From contig CP051187.1 in the NCBI GenBank assembly GCA_038087035.1, forward strand, positions 6,516,001-6,580,000: a stretch of DNA of 64,000 bases. The letters are read 5' to 3'. The translations under genes and the position numbers were made by a program. This document shows, piece by piece, positions 17,332-26,014 of this stretch. This stretch comes from Gloeotrichia echinulata CP02. GTDB taxonomy: Bacteria; Cyanobacteriota; Cyanobacteriia; Cyanobacteriales; Nostocaceae. How positions within the stretch are numbered: the first letter of the stretch is position 1; each line of letters starts with the position of its first letter. The notes beneath the pieces were generated by a model. It was not told the origin of the DNA. It saw only the letters and a list, made by a program, of their open reading frames with translations, and made no database searches.

Positions 17332-17332
17332 T

Positions 17333-17467
17333 CAAGGTCAAGGGTCAAGGGTCAAGGGTCAAGGGTCAAGGGTCAATGGTCAAGGGTCAAGGGTCAATGG
17401 TCAAGGGTCAAGGGTAAATAAAATATTTGGACTCTGGACTCTGGACTCTGGACTCTGGACTCTGGAC
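17333..17467. repeat. Heptamer repeats GGTCAAG then GGACTCT
   Basis: About ten units of a 7-bp repeat (AAGGGTC, with AATGGTC variants) up to about 17415, then five units of GGACTCT at 17429-17467. Such short tandemly repeated repetitive sequences are typical of Nostocales intergenic DNA. They separate the hemN remnant from bchE. Confidence 0.85.
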
Positions 17468-17565
17468 TATTGACCCAAGGAAACGAAACGAAATAGAGGG
17501 GAATTAAGCGAAAATGCAAAATCTAAAATTGGTTCGGTCATCTGTAAAAAAGCAGGAAACAGATT

Positions 17566-19179
17566 ATGCGTATCTTGATGATTCAACCCAACTATCATTC
17601 TGGTGGTGCGGAAATTGCTGGTAATTGGCCGCCTAGTTGGGTACCATATGTTGGTGGGGCGTTAAAAACGGCTGGTTTTAATAATATCCGTTTTGTTGAT
17701 GCGATGACGGATTATATTCCCGATGATGTTTTAGCGGATATTATTGCTAAACATCAACCAGATGTAGTACTGGCTACGGCGATTACGCCGATGATTTACC
17801 AATCTCAGAAAACTCTGAAAATTGTCAGAGAAGTTTGTCCGCAAGCGACGACAATTATGGGTGGGGTTCACCCTACCTATATGTATAATGAAGTTCTCAA
17901 CGAAGCACCTTGGGTAGATTACATTATTCGGGGAGAAGGTGAAGAGATTACGGTGAATTTGCTCAAAGCGATCGCTAATGGTACTGTCAAGAGCGATCGC
18001 CAAAATATTTTAGGCATTGCCTACCTGGAAGATGGTAAAGTTGTCGCTACACCAGCGAATCCGCCGATAGCTGATCTCGATACCCTCACCCCAGATTGGG
18101 ATTTGTTGGAATGGAGTAAATATATCTACACTCCGCTGAATGTGCGGGTTGCTGTTCCTAATTATGCGAGAGGATGTCCTTTCACCTGTCGTTTTTGCTC
18201 CCAGTGGAAATTCTGGCGCAAATACCGCTCTGGTAGTGCGAAGCGTTTTGTTGACGAAATTGAAATTTTGGTGAAAAAACATAAGGTAGGCTTTTTCATT
18301 CTCGCCGATGAAGAACCGACAATCAACAAACCCAAATTTATCGCCTTGTGTAACGAATTAATTGAGCGAAATTTGGGCGTTCATTGGGGAATTAATACGC
18401 GAGTTACAGATATTTTGCGAGATGAACAAGAATTACCCCTTTACCGCAAAGCCGGATTAGTTCACGTCTCCTTGGGAACCGAAGCCGCCGCACAATTAAA
18501 GTTGAATTTGTTCCGCAAAGAAACGACAATTGAACAGAATAAACGGGCGATTCAACTGTTAAAGCAAAATGGGATGATTGCGGAAGCGCAATTTATTATG
18601 GGTTTGGAAAACGAAACCCCAGAAACAATTGAACAAACCTATCACATGGCTTTGGACTGGAAACCAGATATGGTAAACTGGAATATGTTTACACCTTGGC
18701 CATTTTCCGAGTTGTTTGAAGAATTAGGCGATCGCGTCGAGGTTCGCGATTATTCTCAATACAACTTCGTCACCCCAATCATGAAGCCAGACGCAATGGA
18801 ACGGGAGGATGTTCTCAAAGGCGTTCTGCGGAATTACGCCCGTTTTTACTTACGAAAGACTTTTGAGTATTGGTTTGTGAAAGACCCCTTTAAGCGTAAG
18901 TATCTGTTAGGCTGCTTAAAGGCTTTTGCTCAGACAACCCTGAATAAGCGCTTCTACAATCTCAAACGAGTCAAATATAAAGGGCTACACGCTGAGGTAG
19001 AATTAGGTTTTGATGAGTCCAAAATTCTGACTCGCGAACAAATCGCCGAACTGAAACAACATCATCCAGAAATGAAAGCGGATGTGGATTTCTCTGGGAA
19101 TATTTCCGCTTGCGGCGCCCCGAATGATCTTCCCGAATATCATGGCGATGAGCAGGATGTACCCAGCATGAAAATTTGA
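17566..19179 (+). CDS. bchE: BchE: anaerobic Mg-protoporphyrin IX monomethyl ester oxidative cyclase
   Basis: 537 residues, ATG with AGGAAA ten bases upstream. The N-terminus 'NYHSGGAEIAGNWPPSW' and the linked cobalamin-binding-type domain (to about residue 150) are as in purple bacterial BchE. The radical-SAM cluster is Cys204, Cys208 and Cys211 in 'CPFTCRFCSQWKFWR'. Other near-invariant BchE blocks are present: 'GFFILADEEPTINKPKF', 'KAGLVHVSLGTEAAAQ' and 'NFVTPIMKPDAM'. BchE builds the isocyclic ring E of chlorophyll with oxygen from water, using cobalamin and SAM, and works without O2, in contrast to AcsF. Cyanobacteria often have only distant homologues; this one resembles true BchE closely. 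The upstream heme oxygenase and hemN remnant suggest induction at low oxygen. Confidence 0.9.
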   Translation: MRILMIQPNYHSGGAEIAGNWPPSWVPYVGGALKTAGFNNIRFVDAMTDYIPDDVLADIIAKHQPDVVLATAITPMIYQSQKTLKIVREVCPQATTIMGGVHPTYMYNEVLNEAPWVDYIIRGEGEEITVNLLKAIANGTVKSDRQNILGIAYLEDGKVVATPANPPIADLDTLTPDWDLLEWSKYIYTPLNVRVAVPNYARGCPFTCRFCSQWKFWRKYRSGSAKRFVDEIEILVKKHKVGFFILADEEPTINKPKFIALCNELIERNLGVHWGINTRVTDILRDEQELPLYRKAGLVHVSLGTEAAAQLKLNLFRKETTIEQNKRAIQLLKQNGMIAEAQFIMGLENETPETIEQTYHMALDWKPDMVNWNMFTPWPFSELFEELGDRVEVRDYSQYNFVTPIMKPDAMEREDVLKGVLRNYARFYLRKTFEYWFVKDPFKRKYLLGCLKAFAQTTLNKRFYNLKRVKYKGLHAEVELGFDESKILTREQIAELKQHHPEMKADVDFSGNISACGAPNDLPEYHGDEQDVPSMKI

Positions 19180-19266
19180 TTTGTTCGTAGTTACCGAAAA
19201 TATAGCCCCCTCCTCGCTTGCGGGGAGGGAGTTGGGGGTGGGGTGATGGTCAGATAAATTCATATC

Positions 19267-19515
19267 TCAATTCAACAACGCCCAAAAAATATTCACCAGA
19301 TTTGGGGTGACACTCCTACACCAATTGCAAGCAATGTGGTGTAGGCTTCCGAGTCCAGTTTCACTTCCCGTAGGTGGCATAATAATTAATTCCCCTGTAC
19401 CTGTACGCTCGAATCTCAAGTCACGGTTATTTTGACAAAGCTGAAAAAATTGCTCGTCTGTTAAGTCAATATTTAATTCGAGGGTAGCAGGTAAACTGAC
19501 GATATTAGTGTTCAT
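19267..19515 (-). pseudogene. Uma2-family (DUF820) nuclease-like gene, truncated
   Basis: Residues 1-55 ('LDLTDEQFFQLCQNN'-type start and 'LIIMPPTG') are the N-terminus of the Uma2 family, PD-(D/E)XK-like proteins that are very numerous in cyanobacteria. After 'PPTGSETG' the family sequence stops at a hairpin repeat of the CTCCTACACC family (19308-19350), and the remaining 27 codons are foreign. The active-site region is missing, so it is non-functional. The family is usually about 190 residues; this has 82. Confidence 0.75.
19308..19350. repeat. Palindromic repeat (CTCCTACACC family), copy 2
   Basis: ACTCCTACACCAATTGC pairs with GCAATGTGGTGTAGG; it marks the point where the Uma2 gene loses its homology. 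Copy 1 is at 11236-11273. Confidence 0.65.
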
Positions 19516-19586
19516 TTATCTGTTCAGATAGCAGCAATATATTTCTCAATTTTAGTATCGCGCTGAGGGCACATTAATAATAGTAG

Positions 19587-19645
19587 GGTGCGTGACGCAG
19601 CGATAAATATTGTACGTAGTCACAAGACTTGTAGCGTCACGCACC
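19587..19645. repeat. 59-bp palindromic element, copy 2
   Basis: Same stem (GGTGCGTGACGC with GCGTCACGCACC) and same loop (GCGATAAATATTGTAC) as 2670-2728, and the same left flank ACATTAATAAT. Confidence 0.75.
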
Positions 19646-19672
19646 ATTCTTTAAATGTGACACTAGGGCGTG

Positions 19673-19832
19673 TTTTCAAAGTCTTATACAATACCACTAA
19701 AACGCTGACACATGTAGGAGCGAGTGGGGGCACGGCATTGCCGTGCCCCTACAGCTGGTATCATATCGTGTGGATTTAGGGGTATCTCAAAATTTATCCG
19801 GCTAAACAAATAGTTTGAAATCGCGGGACTAG
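19673..19832. mobile_element. MITE family A, copy 3 (inverted orientation)
   Basis: Starts TTTTCAAAGTCTTATACAAT and ends TTTGAAATCGCGGGACTAG, with the GGGGCACGGCA palindrome inside at about 19728-19752. It is uninterrupted, so it gives the cleanest consensus with copy 1. Confidence 0.75.
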
Positions 19833-19844
19833 CGTAAGTCCTGT

Positions 19845-19937
19845 TACAGCAATTTTCACACAATAACCACAGATATTCGTAGGGGCGCAAGGCCTTGCGC
19901 CCCAAAAGCGTGATCTATTTACCTGAAAATGGCTGTA
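19845..19937. mobile_element. 93-bp MITE, TACAGC ends and GGGGCGCAAGG core
   Basis: TACAGCAATTTTCA at the left and TGAAAATGGCTGTA at the right. Inverted relative to the copy at 12359-12453. Confidence 0.8.
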
Positions 19938-19942
19938 AGTCC

Positions 19943-20008
19943 GTTGGGTGCGTCAGTACCAGCAATCTCTTGCGATTGACAAGTTTTCTCGCTCCTGACG
20001 CACCCTAC
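19943..20008. mobile_element. 66-bp deleted relative of the 430-bp element at 1577-2006
   Basis: GTTGGGTGCGTCAG at the left, CTGACGCACCCTAC at the right, with the same TTTTCTCGCTC before the right end. It abuts the end of the CheB/CheR hybrid gene and could act as its terminator. Confidence 0.65.
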
Positions 20009-20023
20009 TTATTGGAGATTTTG

Positions 20024-23000
20024 TTAACTGTCAGTCCCGGAGATTCTTCCCGCCAAGGTAGCAACTACAGATAACAATTGCAACGGTTCGATGGGTTTAG
20101 CGAAGTGCATTTGGAATCCTGCGGCTAAAGCTTTTTGTTTCTCTGCATCTCCAGCATAGGCTGTAAGGGCTGCAGCGGGAATTTGTCCCCCGACTTGGGG
20201 ACTCAACTCTCTGACCTGACGAATCAGTGCATAACCGTCTTCCCGTGGTAGCCCAATGTCTGTTAAAAGTACATCGTACCCACCTGGGTGAGAATTCATC
20301 AATGATAGCGCCTCCCTTGCTGATGCAGCCTGTGTCACTTGTGCGCCGCCATCTTCCAGTATGATTTTAAATAACTGGCAGATATCTGCTTGATCATCTA
20401 CGACGAGTACCCGCACACCTGCTAGGGATGGAATGTCATCGGTTGGCGATTCTGGCTCATCTGTGGTGACGGTTGACTCTTGTAAAATTGGTACTGCTCT
20501 CTGTTGCTGCTCAGTTCGCAGAGGTAGGATAATTGTAAAAGTTGCCCCTTGATCAACACCTGCACTTTGGGCTTCAATTGTACCGCCGTGGAGTTCTACC
20601 AAATGGCGAACAATCGCTAACCCTAGCCCCAATCCAGTATTGGTGCGCGTCCTACTACCATCAGCTTGACGGAAGCGATCAAATATGAAGGGGAGAAATT
20701 CAGCAGTGATACCTATACCAGTATCACTCACTTGGATTTGCGCCTGATTGCCAACATAATCTAGTCTGACATCAATTCTACCGCCTGATGGGGTGAATTT
20801 GATGGCATTAGAGAGTAAATTCCAAAGGATTTGCTGTAACCGCGTTGGATCGGCTATGATGCTTCTGGGTGAAGTATTTAAGGTGGATACAATTTCAATG
20901 TTTTTGGCTTCTGCTGAGAGGCGGACAACGTCAGTTGCAGCCTGAATTATTGGTGCAAGTTCAACGGTTTCCGCATCTAAACGCAGCCTACCGGAACTAA
21001 TGCGGGAGGTGTCCAACAGATCGTTAATCAGACGGGCTTGAGCTTCAGCGCTGCGCTTAATGGCTTCCAACCCCTGATTAATGGTAGCGTGATCAACTTC
21101 CTGCTTTTGCAACAGTTGCGCCCAACCCAACAAAGAATTGAGCGGGTTTCGCAGTTCGTGGGAGAGAATGGATAAAAACTCATCTTTGGCGCGGTTGGCT
21201 GCTTCAGCTGCATTCCGGGCTAATTGTTCTTGTGCCAACAGTTGAATACGTTCTCCTTCCAATTGCTTCTGCTGGGTGATATCCTCAATCACTAACAGAA
21301 TCATTTGCCGATCATCTTCTATTGTCATTTTTCGGGCATTTACCCGCATGATTTTTTGCCCAATATTATCGAAGTTATGCTCAACCTCCATTCCTTGAAA
21401 CTGGGTTTGATGGGGGAGAATGTCTTCTAGGAGCGATCGCAACTGGGGAATATTCCACTGTCCATTACCGATTTCATAAATTCGGCGCTGTTCTGTTTGT
21501 TCTTTTTCCACCTCGAATGTGTCGTAGAAAAACTGATTGGCACTGATCACCCGTAAATCTGTATCCAGCACCACTAGAGACTCCCGCATGGTATGCACAA
21601 TTGCTTGGACGTAATCTCTGGATATTTTTAGCTGCAGGGCGCTGTGTTTGAGGACATCAATATCTACTAAAATTACCACAGCACCATCAATTTTGTTGTC
21701 GATAGTCCGATATGGTCGGATTCGCAAATCGTACCAATGACCCTGGTCATCTTGAACTTCCTGGGTTTTATAGTTGAGGGTGCGAATTACCTCGAAAATT
21801 TGTTCCTCTAAGTTGCTAATGTTCAACTTGTGATTGATATCACTAAATCTGCGCCCCACATCAGTAGAAATCAGGTTGAAGATTTTCTCAGCTACCGGAG
21901 TAAAACGACGAATCCGCAGATCGCCACCTAACATGAGGATGGGAATATTGATACTGCTGAGGAGATTTTGCAAATCGTTACTAATCTGAATAGATTCGAG
22001 ATTGCGCCGTTGTAGTTCGTCGTTAATTGTGTTCAGTTCTTCATTAGTTGCTTGAATTTCTTCCTTAGCAGTTTCCAGTTCCTCATTCGTGCTTTGCAAC
22101 TCTTCGTTGCTGGAGAGGATTTCTTCGTTGGCGGCTCTCAGGTCTTGATTGGTGGATTGCTGCTCCTCAATGATCGATTGCAGATATTCTTTGGTGGTGG
22201 CTAGCTCATGTTTGATCTGGGAATTTTCCAGTTCTAAACTTGCTTGTTTTCCCTGCTGTGACTTGATGTTGCTGCGATTTCTGGTAGTAGTCCTATCTGG
22301 GCTATCGCTAATTACCTGTTTTATGGTATCCTGAAACAGGATTAAAAAATAATTTTCTGTCTCAGCCACAGATTGGAAGGGAATCACATCAATTTTCACC
22401 TCCCTAACTTGCTCATCTTTCCTGATTTTTACGCCTTCCTTGGTAACAGGGATATTATGCTTTTTTGACTGGTGAATGGCGGTACGTAGCTCTAACCGTA
22501 GGTCTTCTTTTGCCATCTTCAGCAGATTAAAGCTGGGTCTCCCCGGTGCAGGCTGCAAATAGCTGCTAGTCTGTCCGCGAAATTGGACAATCTCCAGTTC
22601 ATTATTAATAATTACACCAACTGGCGCGTATTGACTCAAGACTATCCTGTCAGCTTCTTTCTGTATTTCCTGGTCGTTCCAGGTATCTTCTCTGGTTGTT
22701 GCTATAGCGTTAAAAGCCTCTGAGGTATAGTTGCTAGGGATTAGCTCAATCCCCAATCGCTCTGATGATATTTTGCGACAATAGATTTTGTACTTTTTGT
22801 CAACGGTGTCAAATAAGTTATAAAACTCACCCACAGTCTCAGAAGTGCCTAACATCAGAAAACCTGTTGGTTTGAGTGCATAGTGGAAAATGGGCAGCAG
22901 TTTCTTTTGTACAGAAGCTCCCAAGTAAATTAGCACATTGCGACAGGTAATCAGATCCAGGCGGGAAAATGGCGGATCACTCATCAGGTTGTGCCGAGCA

Positions 23001-24244
23001 AAAACACACACTTCACGCACTGACTTACTAATTTGGTAGCCTCCCTCCACTTTCACAAAGAAGTTCGCTAAACGTTCACCGGAGACATCAGCTATCTCAC
23101 TTGGCTTGTAGATACCGATTCTGGCTTTGTCAATTACCACCTCGTTGACATCCGTAGCAAAGATTTGGATGGGTACATGGATTCCCCTAACTCTCAAAAA
23201 CTCCAGCAAGCAAATAGCAATAGAGTAGGCTTCTTCCCCGGTAGAACATCCTGCTATCCAGACGCGGATAGGTGAATCGCCCTGGCGTTCCTGGGTAATA
23301 ATCGGAAATACGCTGGTTTTTAAGGCTTCAAAGGCTTCGGGGTCGCGGAAAAAATTAGTGACAGTGATCAGCACATCCTGATATAATGCAATAACTTCTG
23401 CAGGGTTATTTTGGAGATATTCAGCGTAATCTTCCAGCTTTTCGAGCTTGTACAAAATCATCCGTCTGAAAATTCGTCGGTTTAGGGTGTTCTGCTTGTA
23501 CTGGGTAAAGTCTACACCTGTAGCAGTCCGCAGCAATCGGAAGATAATCGAAAGAGCATCACCGCTTTCTGGTATCACATCTGTTAGTTTGGTTGGGGTT
23601 GGTTGTCTGAGGTAGGGATGAAGGCTAATATTTGCTATTTCCGCTGCAATTTGTTGGGGGGTGAGAATAAAGTCTACATGACCAGAAGCCACAGCCGTAT
23701 TCGGCATAGTACTTACTTGTGCCGATTTTTCAGACTGAGCAAAGGTAATACCGCCAGCCTCTTTGATGGCTTCCAGTCCCCTAGTACCATCAGCATCGGC
23801 CCCCGACAGCACAACTCCGATGGCTTTGTTTAAGCGATCCGTGGCTAAGGAATAAAAGAACGTATCGATTGTCATCCGCACACGGGTCTCATCACGCGGA
23901 TGGAGTTGCAGTATACCTTGGGAAATAGTCATCAAGGAATTTGGCGGAATTATATAGACATGATCCGGTGCCACAGTCATCCCATCCTGTACCTCAGTTA
24001 CAGGCATTTGGGTGGTTCTAGCCAGAATTTCCGACAACATACTTTTTTGATGGGGACTCAAATGCTGAATCAGTACAAATCCCATACCAGTATCAGTAGG
24101 CAAATGACTCAGCAATTCGGTAAAGGCTTCTAATCCTCCCGCCGAGGCTCCTATACCAACAATAGGAAATAATTCTGGCAGGTTTTCTTGTGGTTCGTCA
24201 ACTGAATTGGATTGAGATTTATCAGAGGATTCCTGAGCGTTCAT
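20024..24244 (-). CDS. CheB-CheR-PAS-histidine kinase-receiver hybrid sensor protein
   Basis: 1406 residues. Order of domains: CheB methylesterase (about 27-205, catalytic Ser in 'GIGASAGG', His in 'LIQHLSPHQKS', Asp in 'LSGADADG'); CheR methyltransferase (about 215-490, SAM loop 'IAGCSTGEEAYS'); a long coiled coil (about 660-750, repeated 'NEELQSTNEELETA'); two PAS-like domains (about 755-1010); HisKA with the phospho-His in 'LSHELRNPLNSLLGW'; HATPase_c ('NLLSNAIKFTPSG', 'GLGLGLAIVRHL'); and a C-terminal receiver (phospho-Asp in 'DVLLTDIGLP'). All active residues appear intact. Such proteins combine methyl-transfer and kinase modules in one chain; the input and output are not known. No receptor, CheA or CheW gene is nearby. 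Confidence 0.95.
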   Translation of the reverse strand: MNAQESSDKSQSNSVDEPQENLPELFPIVGIGASAGGLEAFTELLSHLPTDTGMGFVLIQHLSPHQKSMLSEILARTTQMPVTEVQDGMTVAPDHVYIIPPNSLMTISQGILQLHPRDETRVRMTIDTFFYSLATDRLNKAIGVVLSGADADGTRGLEAIKEAGGITFAQSEKSAQVSTMPNTAVASGHVDFILTPQQIAAEIANISLHPYLRQPTPTKLTDVIPESGDALSIIFRLLRTATGVDFTQYKQNTLNRRIFRRMILYKLEKLEDYAEYLQNNPAEVIALYQDVLITVTNFFRDPEAFEALKTSVFPIITQERQGDSPIRVWIAGCSTGEEAYSIAICLLEFLRVRGIHVPIQIFATDVNEVVIDKARIGIYKPSEIADVSGERLANFFVKVEGGYQISKSVREVCVFARHNLMSDPPFSRLDLITCRNVLIYLGASVQKKLLPIFHYALKPTGFLMLGTSETVGEFYNLFDTVDKKYKIYCRKISSERLGIELIPSNYTSEAFNAIATTREDTWNDQEIQKEADRIVLSQYAPVGVIINNELEIVQFRGQTSSYLQPAPGRPSFNLLKMAKEDLRLELRTAIHQSKKHNIPVTKEGVKIRKDEQVREVKIDVIPFQSVAETENYFLILFQDTIKQVISDSPDRTTTRNRSNIKSQQGKQASLELENSQIKHELATTKEYLQSIIEEQQSTNQDLRAANEEILSSNEELQSTNEELETAKEEIQATNEELNTINDELQRRNLESIQISNDLQNLLSSINIPILMLGGDLRIRRFTPVAEKIFNLISTDVGRRFSDINHKLNISNLEEQIFEVIRTLNYKTQEVQDDQGHWYDLRIRPYRTIDNKIDGAVVILVDIDVLKHSALQLKISRDYVQAIVHTMRESLVVLDTDLRVISANQFFYDTFEVEKEQTEQRRIYEIGNGQWNIPQLRSLLEDILPHQTQFQGMEVEHNFDNIGQKIMRVNARKMTIEDDRQMILLVIEDITQQKQLEGERIQLLAQEQLARNAAEAANRAKDEFLSILSHELRNPLNSLLGWAQLLQKQEVDHATINQGLEAIKRSAEAQARLINDLLDTSRISSGRLRLDAETVELAPIIQAATDVVRLSAEAKNIEIVSTLNTSPRSIIADPTRLQQILWNLLSNAIKFTPSGGRIDVRLDYVGNQAQIQVSDTGIGITAEFLPFIFDRFRQADGSRTRTNTGLGLGLAIVRHLVELHGGTIEAQSAGVDQGATFTIILPLRTEQQQRAVPILQESTVTTDEPESPTDDIPSLAGVRVLVVDDQADICQLFKIILEDGGAQVTQAASAREALSLMNSHPGGYDVLLTDIGLPREDGYALIRQVRELSPQVGGQIPAAALTAYAGDAEKQKALAAGFQMHFAKPIEPLQLLSVVATLAGRISGTDS

Positions 24245-24418
24245 TGTCTACAACCGAGCAGAGTTCGGGATGTTGCGTTTTTATTGAGCAAAATATTGCT
24301 ATAGGAATTTTACTTTCACTAATCTTAATGATATCATCATGTTTCGGACACATATTCCATCAGCCTATCTATTCTATAAAAATTAAGATAGAAATAATCT
24401 GCAATTTTTCTGTCGTTG

Positions 24419-25320
24419 TGTTCGATAATTTGTAGGGGCGCAAGGCCTTGCGCCCCTACGGGGGTTGGGGTGGTGGTAGATTTTGATCATGGCGGAATTA
24501 GCGATCGCTTGTAGGGGAAATTGTCGTTGTGTTCGATAATTTGTAGGGGCGCAAGGCCTTGCGCCCCTACGGGGGTTGGGGTGGTGGTAGATTTTGATCA
24601 TGGCGGAATTAGCGATCGCTTGTAGGGGAAATTGTCGTTGTGTTCGATAATTTGTAGGGGCGCAAGGCCTTGCGCCCCTACGGGGGTTGGGGTGGTGGTA
24701 CATTTTGATCATGGCGGAATTAGCGATCGCTTGTAGGGGAAATTGTCGCTGTGTTCAATAATTTGTAGGGGCGCAAGGCCTTGCGCCCCTACGAGGGTTG
24801 GGGTGGTGGTACATTTTGATCATGGCGGAATTAGCGATCGCTTGTAGGGGAAATTGTCGTTGTGTTCGATAATTTGTAGGGGCGCAAGGCCTTGCGCCCC
24901 TACGAGGGTTGGGGTGGTGGTAGATTTTGATCATGGCGGAATTAGCGATCGCTTGTAGGGGAAATTGTCGTTGTGTTCGATAATTTGTAGGGGCGCAAGG
25001 CCTTGCGCCCCTACGAGGGTTGGGGTGGTGGTAGATTTTGATCATGGCGGAATTAGCGATCGCTTGTAGGGGAAATTGTCGTTGTGTTCGATAATTTGTA
25101 GGGGCGCAAGGCCTTGCGCCCCTACGGGGGTTGGGGTGGTGGTACATTTTGATCATGGCGGAATTAGCGATCGCTTGTAGGGGAAATTGTCGCTGTGTTC
25201 AATAATTTGTAGGGGCGCAAGGCCTTGCGCCCCTACCAGGGGTGGCGCTAGGTTACTATTAAATTGTGGCTGTGTTCAATAATTTGTAGGGGCGCAAGGC
25301 CTTGCGCCCCTACCAGGGGT
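24419..25320. repeat. REP array 1: eight 111-bp units plus two 77-bp units
   Basis: The 28-bp palindrome with half-site GTAGGGGCGCAAGG recurs with its first T at 24431, 24542, 24653, 24764, 24875, 24986, 25097 and 25208, i.e. every 111 bp, and then at 25285. The spacer carries TTTTGATCATGGCGGAATTA and a HIP1 site GCGATCGC. Units differ by few point changes (for example GGGGGTT or GAGGGTT after the palindrome). The last units have a different, shorter spacer (GGTGGCGCTAGGTTAC). The array ends at the RAYT gene. Open frames across it on the minus strand are by-products of the repeat. Confidence 0.95.
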
Positions 25321-25329
25321 GGCGCTAGG

Positions 25330-25902
25330 TTACCATTTTGAAGGATTATGGGGATGCAATTGATCGCAATTCCAAGATTGGGGATTTGTCTGCACGTATT
25401 CACGAATTTTGTCTAATGCTGTCTCATTGCGAATGATATGTTCGTAATAATTGCGTTGCCATATCGGCACCCTTGGTGTATCTCGCAATATATTAATCCG
25501 CTTGGTTACAGCCATTTTAAACCCTGCAATCAACGTTCCCAGCGATCGCGGTTTTCGGTTGGGTATATTCATTGCTAGGGGTGTATCGGTTTGTAGGGGC
25601 GCAAGGCCTTGCGCCCCTACGAGGGGTGAGACTGGTTGAATAAACACAATCCCATGAAAATGGTTTGGCATGACAATCCATGCATCCAATTTTATTTCTC
25701 GTCGTATATTAGGTGTATTCTCCCATTCAAAGGCGACAATTTCCCCTAATTCATTCAACTGCATAGCCCCATCAACAACCTCACCAAACAAACATTCTCG
25801 TTGGTGGGTGCAAATAGTGATAAAATAACCACCAGCAGACGAATAATCGTATCCTTTGAGACGAATCGATTGACGGTGATGTTTATCGGGGTCGTATTTC
25901 AT
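25330..25902 (-). CDS. REP-associated tyrosine transposase (RAYT, Y1/HUH family)
   Basis: 190 residues, ATG start. N-terminal RAYT signature 'GYDYSSAGGYFITICTHQRE', HUH motif with His81 and His83 in 'MPNHFHGIV', and the catalytic tyrosine at 152/153 in 'WQRNYYEHIIRNE'. RAYTs are single-copy domesticated relatives of IS200/IS605 TnpA that cut and move palindromic REP sequences as single strands. It lies between two arrays of one palindrome (24419-25320 and 26015-26610), which is the classical arrangement of enzyme and substrate. Residues 94-104 (LVGAQGLAPLQ) are encoded by a copy of the same palindrome inside the gene; the catalytic residues lie outside this insert, so the enzyme may still work. 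Confidence 0.92.
   Translation of the reverse strand: MKYDPDKHHRQSIRLKGYDYSSAGGYFITICTHQRECLFGEVVDGAMQLNELGEIVAFEWENTPNIRREIKLDAWIVMPNHFHGIVFIQPVSPLVGAQGLAPLQTDTPLAMNIPNRKPRSLGTLIAGFKMAVTKRINILRDTPRVPIWQRNYYEHIIRNETALDKIREYVQTNPQSWNCDQLHPHNPSKW
25593..25620. repeat. REP palindrome inside the RAYT coding sequence
   Basis: Complete 28-bp palindrome with half-site GTAGGGGCGCAAGG. On the minus strand it is read in frame as VGAQGLAPL and keeps the gene open. Confidence 0.95.
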
Positions 25903-26014
25903 CGCTTATGAACGTTAGTATGGATATATTTGTATTGTTCCCCGATAGCCGCGATTAATTTCTCAAGGCGTAAATTCGATTAAATTACGATCAAATTGTC
26001 GTTGTGTTCGATAA

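Noticed and set aside
24419..25320. CRISPR array (regular spacing of a palindromic repeat)
   Set aside because: The 'spacers' are identical between units and there are no cas genes. It is a tandem array of REP units.
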